6,222 nt of DNA from Pseudomonadota bacterium (GTDB lineage Bacteria; Pseudomonadota; Gammaproteobacteria; Burkholderiales; Burkholderiaceae_B), in assembly GCA_021793875.1 (NCBI GenBank), contig JAJYRX010000092.1, positions 1 to 6,222 on the forward strand, written 5' to 3'. Positions 1 through 6,222 of this stretch are shown piece after piece. Numbering within the stretch: the first letter of the stretch is position 1; each line of letters opens with the position of its first letter. Under the pieces are notes generated by a model that had not been told where the DNA came from, ran no database searches, and saw nothing but the letters and a program-made list of their open reading frames with translations. Position numbers and translations under genes: made by a program.

Positions 1-408
1 TATCTTACAAGTAGTCAGTGTGAGCAGCGTATAGAATCATTATGCGAACTTTATCCCGTGTTGGCGCGTAAGCTCAAGGATCCCGCTGCATCATTGTCTG
101 GTGGTGAAAGGCAAATACTGGCTCTTGCCCGAGCACTAATGCCTGAGCCGTCTGTGCTATTGTTAGATGAGCCGTCTGCTGGTTTATCACCCAAAATGCT
201 ACAAGAGGTTTTTCATGCTATTCAAGAGGTCCGTAGCAAAGAGAAGGTAACCATACTTATGGTCGAACAGAATGCTATGGAGGCTTTGCGAATATCTGAC
301 AGAGCTTATGTGCTGGCAATGGGCAAAGTGGCTCTTACAGGTAACGCCAACGACCTTCTAAGTGATGAGCAAATGCGCGAGTTATATCTAGGGGGCAGGG
401 CGGTTTAA
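1..408 (+). CDS. livF: Branched-chain amino acid ABC transporter ATP-binding protein, LivF type (5' partial)
   Basis: The frame is open from base 1 to the TAA at 406-408 and gives the last 135 residues of an ABC ATPase. Visible motifs, numbered from the first in-window codon, are the signature LSGGERQ at 32-38, Walker B VLLLDEP at 52-58, a D-loop SAGLSP, and the switch segment MVEQN at 87-91, where Gln replaces the usual ABC histidine. The tail carries a YLGG motif. The VEQN switch and YLGG ending are typical of LivF, one of two cytoplasmic ATPases (with LivG) that power the LivHM permease for leucine, isoleucine and valine; related importers of amides or urea (UrtE) share this pattern, so the substrate is inferred. 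Family members are about 235 residues, so roughly the first 100, including Walker A, lie upstream. A GTG at 58 could be mistaken for a start, but it falls inside the conserved domain just before the signature. The gene converges on uvrA and overlaps it by 4 bp. Confidence 0.9.
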   Translation, partial: YLTSSQCEQRIESLCELYPVLARKLKDPAASLSGGERQILALARALMPEPSVLLLDEPSAGLSPKMLQEVFHAIQEVRSKEKVTILMVEQNAMEALRISDRAYVLAMGKVALTGNANDLLSDEQMRELYLGGRAV

Positions 409-3400
409 TAGGCACATCGTGTTTGCATAAAGTCATTTAAAATTCTTGCGGTGTGTGATGATCCGGTATTATTCATTATGTGCTCGGGCCTTCCTTGTGC
501 CACAAGGTAACCACCCTTATCACCACCTTCTGGTCCCATATCAATAATCCAGTCAGCTTCAGCAATAATATCCAGGTTGTGCTCAATTACAACTACAGTA
601 TGTCCGGCGTCGGCCAGTTTGTGAATCACCTTTATAAGCTTCTCGGTATCGGCTGTAGATAAGCCAACTGTTGGTTCGTCTAGAACATATAATGTATGTG
701 TTATTGATAAAGCCTTGCCAGTAATGTGAACTCCTGCATCTAGGCGCACTCTAGAAAGTTCGGAAACAAGCTTAAGCCTCTGGGCTTCGCCACCCGATAG
801 AGTGGGTGATGGTTGTCCCAAAGTTAAGTAGCCTAGGCCAACATCCTGCATTAACTTTAATGGACGCAATATTTTGTTGTGCGACCGAAAGTGCTCAGCA
901 GCTTCATCTACATTCATCTTCAGAATTTCACCAGCACTTTTGCCTTGCCATTTGATACTAAGAGTATCTTCATTAAAACGTTCACCATTGCATGCTTCAC
1001 AATGCACTTTGACATCGGGTAAGAAGCTCATTTCTATGGTTCTTAAACCCTGACCCTGACAGGTGTCACAGCGTCCTGGGCCGGTATTAAACGAAAATCT
1101 TGATGCATTCCAGCCACGTATTTTAGCTTCATTAGTGCTGGCAAATAGTTTTCTTATATCATCCCAAAACCCGGCGTAGGTTGCTGGACAGGACCTTGGT
1201 GTTTTTCCTATGGGGGTTTGGTCAACCTCCATAACCCTTTCTATTGCCTCCCAGTTTTGTATGTTTTTGCATCCATGCCATTGAGATAACTTGTGTTTGT
1301 TGGTTGCTGCTTTAAGGTTAGCCAACAATACCTCTCTGGCCAGACTGGATTTACCAGACCCGGAAACGCCTGTAATTACATTAAAGCGACCAAGCGGTAT
1401 GCGAACATCAACATACTTCAGGTTATGTAAATATGCTTGTTCTACGTATATGGAAACTGTTTTATCAGAAACCTCACGGCGTGGCTGCATGGGGTGAAGT
1501 AACGGCTTGGACAAATATTTTCCGGTTATAGAATATGGGTTTTGCTTGATTTCGCTTACCGTACCTTGGGCAACTACTTCACCGCCTCTGATTCCAGCGC
1601 CAGGACCAATATCTATAACGTGTTGTGCTCTTGTTATGGTTTCTTCATCGTGCTCTACAACAACAAGTGTATTTCCATTTCCTTCCAGCTTTTCCAGAGC
1701 ACTAAGTAAAATCTGATTGTCTCTGGGATGTAACCCAATTGTTGGTTCATCTAGGACGTAGCAAACACCCTGTAAGTTTGATCCAAGTTGGGATGCCAGT
1801 CTTATTCTTTGCGCCTCGCCACCTGATAAAGTGGGCGCAGATCGGTCCAAAGTTAGATATCCCAACCCTACTTCATTCATAAACACTAGTCTGGATTGTA
1901 TTTCTGCCAGTATGTCATGAGCTATTTGCCTCTCGCGTGTATCCATCTTTATTTCGCTGAAAAAGCTTTGTGCGCGGCTAACTGGCATACCAGATAGCTG
2001 AGCAATAGATTTTCCATGCCACAAGAATGCAAGAGAGACTGGATTCAAGCGACTACCTTGACATGATGTGCAAATAGTTTGTTCTTCGGTGTTATCTATC
2101 CACGCTTGCTCCTCTCCGGTTTGTTCTGCATCAAAGTTTTTTAGGCTCAAACCGGTTCCATAACACTTTTTACACCAGCCATGTCTTGAATTGTAGGAGA
2201 ACATTCGGGGGTCAGGCTCGGGGAAGCTCTTGTCACAGCTGGGACAGGCTCTTTTAATAGAAAAATGAAGTTGCTCGGTGCTGTCTGATAATCCACTAAG
2301 GCGTCTTTTGTGGATGGAGTCAGTGGTTTTGTCTTTGCTAATGCCAACCAGAACTATTGCCATGCCATTACCAGACTCCAGGGCTTTACTTATAGCTAAT
2401 CGCAGAGCCTGCTCATTGTCGGGCTTAATTATCAGGTCTGCTACTGGCAGCTCAATATTATGTTCTGTGTATCTATCTAGCCTGGGCCAATGGTTTGTTG
2501 GCAAAAACTCTCCGTCGACGCGCAGGTGTGTGTATCCTTTGGAGGCGGCCCATTTGGCTAAGTCGGTGTAATAACCTTTGCGTGCCGTTACAAGTGGTGC
2601 GAGCACTCCTATGTGTTCACCCTTGTAACTGCTAATAAGTTGTGCAGCTATTTGGTCTGCTGTTTGCGGTGTAACGGCAATATTGCAGTCCGGGCAATAT
2701 TGTGTACCTAGCTTTACATATAGAAGTCGCAGGAAATGGTGAATTTCAGTCATGGTGGCAACTGTGGATTTATAGCCACCTCTACTAGTTCTTTGCTCTA
2801 TTGCTACTGTTGGAGGAATTCCATATATAGCATCTACATCTGGCTTTCCTGTTGGTTGTACTATTGAACGTGCATATGCATTAAGAGATTCAAGGTAACG
2901 TCTTTGACCCTCATTAAAAAGAATATCAAATGCTAGCGTGGACTTACCTGAACCAGAAACACCAGTGATTACAGTGAATTTCCCCCGGGGTATATCAACA
3001 TTTACATTCTTAAGGTTGTTTTCACGTGCGTTAAGAATTTGAATGCTCTTACTGGCAGGTGTATCTGCCAAAGGTTTATCTACTTCATACTGCGTATCAG
3101 GCTGCATCAGTGTTGGATAGACTATTTCATGGCTATACTCCAGTAAGGCTTTGCCTGTATAAGATTCAGGGTTTTCCATTATTTCATTAGGAGTGCCTTG
3201 AGCAATTATGTAGCCACCGTTATCCCCTCCTTCTGGTCCAAGGTCAATTATCCAGTCAGAGGCTTTAATAACATCAAGGTTATGCTCAATAATTAATAGT
3301 GAGTGTCCGGCTGCAAGTAGTTTGCGAAAGGCATGCATAAGTCGAGCTACATCGTCGAAGTGTAGCCCTGTAGTTGGCTCGTCAAACAGGAATAAACTAC

Positions 3401-6038
3401 CTTTGCTTGCACTTTTTGTGCTTATTCCGCTACGAGATGCCTCTGCCAAATGCCCAGCTAGCTTAAGTCTCTGAGCTTCTCCTCCCGATAAGGTAGGGAC
3501 GGGCTGTCCTAGTTGCAAATACTCTAGTCCAACATCAATTAATGGTACCAGGCCACGTTGAATATCGTGCATGCCAGTGAAAAACTGTTGTGCCTCGCTT
3601 ACTGTCATTGATAATACATCGGCAATTGAAGCAGCTTTCCCCATATGCTCGATTTTTATTTCTAGTATTTCCGGTCTAAAGCGGCTTCCATTGCAATCGG
3701 GGCAACGCAAGTAAATATCAGACAGAAACTGCATCTCAATATGCTCAAACCCACTACCTTTGCACCCTGGGCAGCGCCCATCTCCAGTATTAAAGCTAAA
3801 GGTTCCTGGCTTATAGCCACGCTCTTTGGCCACGGCTGTATTAGCAAATGCCTTCCTGATAGCATCGTAAGCTCCTACATAGCTGGCTGGGTTAGAGCGA
3901 GCTGTTTTTCCAATGGGGCTCTGGTCAACCAAAACGATATCGGCCAACAGCTCTGTACCCAATAAGTGCTTATATTCTCCGGGGGCTTCAGTTGGTTTGC
4001 CTTTGCTTTTAAGGAAAGCAGGGTAGATTACATCTTGCACCAGCGTAGATTTACCCGAACCTGAAACTCCGGTAACACACACTAATCGCCCAAGCGGTAA
4101 CGATAACGAAATGTTTTTAAGGTTATTAGCCTTAACCCCTTCAAGTAAAAGTCTGGGGGTGCGGTCAGACACGGGCATGGGTCTAGGAGGGTCTATGGTC
4201 AGGTTACCATTTAAATATTCACCCGTAAGGGTTTTACTATTACGTAGTTTGTTAGGGGTCCCATCGAACACAATTTCACCGCCGCGTTCGCCAGGCCCTG
4301 GTCCAATGTCTAGTATTCTGTCAGCTGCCACCATTACCTGTGGGTCATGTTCAACAACCACCAGAGTGTTTCCACTGTCTCGTAAACGGTGCATTATTTG
4401 CACTATTTTGTGCATGTCACGCGGATGCAGGCCAATGGAAGGTTCATCTAAAACAAAAAGAGTATTAACTAGTGAGGTTCCCAGTGCCGTTGTTAAGTTT
4501 ATACGTTGTACTTCTCCACCAGACAGTGTTCTACTTTGCCTTTCTAAGTTAAGGTAGCCTAGTCCCACAGTAATTAGGTATCCCAACCTTGTTCGCACTT
4601 CTTCTAGCAACAAGTCTAGCGCTGCATCAACTTCTGTTCCTTGATTAAACCCCAATCCATTAAAAAACTCGGCAACCTTGTCTAAAGGTAATCGCATTAA
4701 GTCGGTTATACACAGTCCGGGCAGGCTATAAAGTGTGTTGTTATCCCAGCTAGACCCAATTGGTTTAAATAACTGATGGTTATCTCCTATGCTTTCTTGT
4801 TTGGTACCTATGCGCCATAGGTTGGCATTGGGCTTCAGGCGAGATGCAGAGCAATGTTTGCACGCAGTATAACTGCGGTACTTGGATAAAAGCACACGAA
4901 CATGCATGCGATAAGACCTGCTCTCAAGCCAGTCAAAAAACCTTCTCATGCCATACCATTGGGTTTTCCAGGCTTGTCGGCTTTCCTTCCAGTCGGGTGT
5001 TCCATTTATTACCCAATCTTGCTCCCATTCTTCTAGCTGTGACCACGGCACGTCAAGCCTTATACCGGCTTGACGGGCATAGTCTTCTAATTCTTTCTGG
5101 TATGGTTTGTAAGTGGGCGTTTGTAGAGGTTTGATGGCCCCATCGTTAATAGATTTGCTAGCGTCAGGTATTACTAACCCATAGTCTATTCCTATTATTC
5201 GGCCAAAACCACGGCATGCTTCGCACGCTCCAATTGGTGAATTAAAGGAAAAAGTACTGGGCAAAGGTTTGCTATAGGTAATGTCGCATTGTGCACAATG
5301 AAGGTTTTGGCTATAACTCCATTGGGTTTCTGCACCATCTACAGCAAATACACTTATATGACCTTTGCCTTCTATAAGCGCTATATCAATTGCTTCCATT
5401 ACACGTTCCGGTTCAGTCCTTCTTAGGCGGAACCTATCTTGTATTACGTAGTGCCGTATTACTTTGCTATTATCTACCGTACTTTCTTCTTTAGCGTGTA
5501 TGCGTAAGTATCCAAGGGTTTGTAAGTAGCGCTGTACTTCTTCATTGGTAAATGTTGCTGGCACCGTTACTGGAAACGTAACAATCAAGCGTGGGTCTGA
5601 GTCTTCGGTACGCTTATGTAAATCCTTGAAAATTGACGTGGTTGTATCTTTTTTTACCTCTTGAGCGCACGATCTGCAGTATAGGCGACCAAGGCGCGCA
5701 AAAATAAGCTTGAAATAGTCATTGAGTTCTGTCATTGTGCCCACTGTGCTACGTGAGTTGCGCACTGGGTTTACTTGATCGATAGCTATAGCGGGTAATA
5801 TGCCTTCTATGTTGTCAGCCTGAGGCTTATCCATGCGGTCAAGAAACTGACGCGCATATGGCGAAAATGTTTCCACATATCGCCGCTGACCTTCTGCATA
5901 TAAGGTGTCAAATGCCAAAGAGCTTTTGCCGGAACCAGACACCCCGGTTATTACAAGCAGTTCGCCGGTGTTTATATCAACATTAAGGTTTTTTAAATTA
6001 TTCTGGCGTGCGCCAGTAATACGGATCTTGGAGCTCAT
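405..6038 (-). CDS. uvrA: Double-length (tandem fused) UvrA, excinuclease ABC subunit A
   Basis: This 1877-residue protein is two UvrA units in one chain. UvrA is the cytoplasmic, DNA-binding ATPase that finds bulky lesions and loads UvrB in nucleotide excision repair. Four ABC modules are visible. Walker A (GVSGSGKS) starts at residues 32, 657, 1026 and 1557. The signature LSGGE starts at 505, 850, 1404 and 1747. Walker B DEP starts at 531, 886, 1430 and 1787. Each module ends in an EH switch (H564, H919, H1463, H1820). Twelve CxxC pairs match the three zinc sites of UvrA in each half. Ordinary UvrA has 940-960 residues, so this is a fusion, and long UvrAs of 1800-2000 residues are known. 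The second half lacks most of the insertion domain. The ATG at 6036-6038 is the only credible start: an in-frame TAA lies eight codons upstream with no start codon between, and conservation begins at once. No Shine-Dalgarno sequence precedes it. The symbol assumes an excision-repair role; a UvrA2-like tolerance paralogue is possible, because other uvrA genes may exist outside the window. Confidence 0.95.
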   Translation of the reverse strand: MSSKIRITGARQNNLKNLNVDINTGELLVITGVSGSGKSSLAFDTLYAEGQRRYVETFSPYARQFLDRMDKPQADNIEGILPAIAIDQVNPVRNSRSTVGTMTELNDYFKLIFARLGRLYCRSCAQEVKKDTTTSIFKDLHKRTEDSDPRLIVTFPVTVPATFTNEEVQRYLQTLGYLRIHAKEESTVDNSKVIRHYVIQDRFRLRRTEPERVMEAIDIALIEGKGHISVFAVDGAETQWSYSQNLHCAQCDITYSKPLPSTFSFNSPIGACEACRGFGRIIGIDYGLVIPDASKSINDGAIKPLQTPTYKPYQKELEDYARQAGIRLDVPWSQLEEWEQDWVINGTPDWKESRQAWKTQWYGMRRFFDWLESRSYRMHVRVLLSKYRSYTACKHCSASRLKPNANLWRIGTKQESIGDNHQLFKPIGSSWDNNTLYSLPGLCITDLMRLPLDKVAEFFNGLGFNQGTEVDAALDLLLEEVRTRLGYLITVGLGYLNLERQSRTLSGGEVQRINLTTALGTSLVNTLFVLDEPSIGLHPRDMHKIVQIMHRLRDSGNTLVVVEHDPQVMVAADRILDIGPGPGERGGEIVFDGTPNKLRNSKTLTGEYLNGNLTIDPPRPMPVSDRTPRLLLEGVKANNLKNISLSLPLGRLVCVTGVSGSGKSTLVQDVIYPAFLKSKGKPTEAPGEYKHLLGTELLADIVLVDQSPIGKTARSNPASYVGAYDAIRKAFANTAVAKERGYKPGTFSFNTGDGRCPGCKGSGFEHIEMQFLSDIYLRCPDCNGSRFRPEILEIKIEHMGKAASIADVLSMTVSEAQQFFTGMHDIQRGLVPLIDVGLEYLQLGQPVPTLSGGEAQRLKLAGHLAEASRSGISTKSASKGSLFLFDEPTTGLHFDDVARLMHAFRKLLAAGHSLLIIEHNLDVIKASDWIIDLGPEGGDNGGYIIAQGTPNEIMENPESYTGKALLEYSHEIVYPTLMQPDTQYEVDKPLADTPASKSIQILNARENNLKNVNVDIPRGKFTVITGVSGSGKSTLAFDILFNEGQRRYLESLNAYARSIVQPTGKPDVDAIYGIPPTVAIEQRTSRGGYKSTVATMTEIHHFLRLLYVKLGTQYCPDCNIAVTPQTADQIAAQLISSYKGEHIGVLAPLVTARKGYYTDLAKWAASKGYTHLRVDGEFLPTNHWPRLDRYTEHNIELPVADLIIKPDNEQALRLAISKALESGNGMAIVLVGISKDKTTDSIHKRRLSGLSDSTEQLHFSIKRACPSCDKSFPEPDPRMFSYNSRHGWCKKCYGTGLSLKNFDAEQTGEEQAWIDNTEEQTICTSCQGSRLNPVSLAFLWHGKSIAQLSGMPVSRAQSFFSEIKMDTRERQIAHDILAEIQSRLVFMNEVGLGYLTLDRSAPTLSGGEAQRIRLASQLGSNLQGVCYVLDEPTIGLHPRDNQILLSALEKLEGNGNTLVVVEHDEETITRAQHVIDIGPGAGIRGGEVVAQGTVSEIKQNPYSITGKYLSKPLLHPMQPRREVSDKTVSIYVEQAYLHNLKYVDVRIPLGRFNVITGVSGSGKSSLAREVLLANLKAATNKHKLSQWHGCKNIQNWEAIERVMEVDQTPIGKTPRSCPATYAGFWDDIRKLFASTNEAKIRGWNASRFSFNTGPGRCDTCQGQGLRTIEMSFLPDVKVHCEACNGERFNEDTLSIKWQGKSAGEILKMNVDEAAEHFRSHNKILRPLKLMQDVGLGYLTLGQPSPTLSGGEAQRLKLVSELSRVRLDAGVHITGKALSITHTLYVLDEPTVGLSTADTEKLIKVIHKLADAGHTVVVIEHNLDIIAEADWIIDMGPEGGDKGGYLVAQGRPEHIMNNTGSSHTARILNDFMQTRCAY
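408..3047 (-). repeat. Second UvrA unit of the fused protein (residues 998-1877)
   Basis: This is the C-terminal UvrA-like unit of about 880 residues, shorter than the first. Its order is Walker A (1026-1034), CPDC (1115-1118), a UvrB-binding-type domain (about 1119-1264), paired CxxC at 1265-1268 and 1289-1292, CTSC (1323-1326), LSGGE (1404-1408), DEP (1430-1432), a second Walker A (1557-1565), paired CxxC at 1657-1660 and 1680-1683, LSGGE (1747-1751) and DEP (1787-1789). Only 30 residues separate C1292 from C1323, where ordinary UvrA has about 110-125, so the insertion domain is essentially gone. The last module has GLS in its D-loop where the other three have GLH. A linker of about 27 residues, 971-997, rich in Pro, Asp and Glu, joins it to the first unit. 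Confidence 0.85.
3129..6038 (-). repeat. First UvrA unit of the fused protein (residues 1-970)
   Basis: This is the N-terminal UvrA-like unit. Its order is ABC I Walker A (32-40), CRSC (121-124), a UvrB-binding-type domain (about 125-247), paired CxxC at 248-251 and 272-275, an insertion domain (about 276-392), CKHC (393-396), LSGGE (505-509), DEP (531-533), ABC II Walker A (657-665), paired CxxC at 756-759 and 779-782, LSGGE (850-854) and DEP (886-888). The 19-residue spacing between C759 and C779 equals that of the C-terminal zinc finger of E. coli UvrA as I recall it. The first signature reads LSGGEVQRINL rather than the usual LSGGEAQRIRL. The N-terminal segment with RNSRSTVGTMTELND belongs to a branch distinct from E. 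coli-type UvrA, judged from memory. Similarity to the second unit is at protein level only, so the two are an old duplication or a fusion of paralogues. Confidence 0.85.
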
Positions 6039-6045
6039 GCGCGCT

Positions 6046-6051
6046 ATTTTA
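6046..6051 (-). promoter_or_regulatory. Candidate -10 element for uvrA
   Basis: On the minus strand this reads TAAAAT, a 5-of-6 match to TATAAT, and it ends 7 bases before the uvrA ATG. A transcript from it would begin at or next to the start codon and would be leaderless or nearly so, which fits the missing Shine-Dalgarno sequence. No good -35 is seen at 16-18 bp spacing, only T-rich sequence. No LexA-type CTGT-N8-ACAG operator is visible in the gap, so SOS control is not supported here. Confidence 0.3.
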
Positions 6052-6075
6052 GTACGTGGTTATTTGTATAAATGG

Positions 6076-6081
6076 TAGAAT
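6076..6081 (+). promoter_or_regulatory. Candidate -10 element for the right-hand gene
   Basis: TAGAAT is a 5-of-6 match to TATAAT and lies 39 bases before the ATG at 6121, predicting a leader of about 33 nt. The hexamer 17 bp upstream (6053-6058, TACGTG) is a poor -35. An alternative -10, TATAAA at 6067-6072, lies just upstream. It is opposed to the candidate uvrA promoter in the 82-bp divergent gap, so the two would be about 25 bp apart. Confidence 0.35.
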
Positions 6082-6110
6082 GGCTTAGGTTTATAAGGTT
6101 TTTAGCAACT

Positions 6111-6115
6111 AGAGG
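6111..6115 (+). promoter_or_regulatory. Ribosome binding site for the right-hand gene
   Basis: AGAGG, with GAGG matching the anti-Shine-Dalgarno core, is followed by a 5-base spacer and the ATG at 6121. This supports the ATG as a real start even though only 34 codons of the gene are visible. uvrA on the other strand has no such site. Confidence 0.6.
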
Positions 6116-6120
6116 TTCAA

Positions 6121-6222
6121 ATGAAAGAAATTAACCGCACACGTCGTAACTCTATCGAGCGCCGTTGCCTTGGAAAAGCATTTAAGCGTTTGTTTGTTAA
6201 TGCCCCTAAAGGCACTTTTAAA
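6121..6222 (+). CDS. Unrecognised basic protein, N-terminal 34 residues (3' partial)
   Basis: An ATG with a well-placed AGAGG site opens a frame that continues to the window edge without a stop. The 34 visible residues start MKEINRTRRN and contain 11 Lys/Arg against 2 Glu, for a net charge near +9. There is no hydrophobic run, so no signal peptide or membrane segment is visible so far. Such a basic start would suit a nucleic-acid-binding or ribosome-associated protein, but it could equally be the basic tail of a larger enzyme. I do not recognise the family; it does not look like ribosomal proteins S20, S21, L20, L34 or L35 from memory. It is transcribed divergently from uvrA across an 82-bp gap. 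Confidence 0.55.
   Translation, partial: MKEINRTRRNSIERRCLGKAFKRLFVNAPKGTFK

Noticed and set aside
58..408. GTG at 58 as the start of a short, complete ABC protein
   Set aside because: The same frame is open from base 1, the residues before the GTG fit LivF, and a protein starting there would lack Walker A. The gene is cut by the window edge rather than naturally short.
4111..4557. A 148-codon plus-strand open frame opposite uvrA
   Set aside because: It lies entirely antisense to the conserved signature and Walker B region of the first UvrA unit and resembles no known protein. Other shorter antisense frames within 480-5134 were rejected for the same reason.
6004..6015. Inverted repeat TGGCG-TG-CGCCA near the uvrA start
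   Set aside because: It lies within codons of uvrA, the 2-base loop is too small for a stable hairpin, and there is no T-run, so it is neither a terminator nor a convincing operator.
405..6038. Recent tandem duplication or assembly artefact producing the double UvrA
   Set aside because: The two halves are similar only at conserved protein motifs and differ in length and domain content, so a collapsed or duplicated assembly is not a reasonable explanation.
6039..6120. SOS (LexA) box upstream of uvrA
   Set aside because: No CTG...CAG dyad of LexA type was found on either strand of the 82-bp gap. LexA sites of another sequence class cannot be excluded.

Overview
The window is a compact bacterial chromosomal segment that leans AT-rich. 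It holds one very large complete gene between two partial genes, and almost no non-coding DNA. No mobile elements, RNA genes, CRISPR arrays or long DNA repeats were seen. The LivF-type transporter gene and the style of the fused UvrA suggest a proteobacterium, possibly beta- or gammaproteobacterial. This is a low-confidence inference from remembered family resemblance, not from a search.

Layout. Positions 1-408 (+) hold the C-terminal 135 codons of a branched-chain amino acid ABC transporter ATPase (LivF type); its start lies upstream of the window. Positions 405-6038 (-) hold a 1877-residue double-length UvrA, the damage-recognition ATPase of nucleotide excision repair. The two genes converge, and their TAA stops share the palindrome TTAA, so there is no intergenic space between them. 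Positions 6039-6120 are an 82-bp divergent intergenic region carrying candidate promoters for both directions. Positions 6121-6222 (+) are the first 34 codons of an unrecognised, strongly basic protein that runs off the right edge.

The central gene is the main point of interest. It is two UvrA proteins in one chain, about residues 1-970 and 998-1877, joined by a linker of about 27 residues. All four ABC ATPase modules have intact Walker A, signature and Walker B motifs, and there are twelve CxxC pairs, enough for six zinc sites. Ordinary UvrA (about 940-960 residues) works as a dimer, so this chain may act as a built-in pseudo-dimer. The halves are not equivalent: the first keeps a full-length insertion domain, while the second has only about 30 residues at that place. 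The parts of the UvrB-docking domain that look canonical are divided between the halves. Double-length UvrA proteins are already known (for example in Chlamydia and some proteobacteria), so the architecture is uncommon rather than new. No previously undescribed multi-gene system is evident. The three genes share no obvious pathway, and their convergent and divergent arrangement argues against a common operon.
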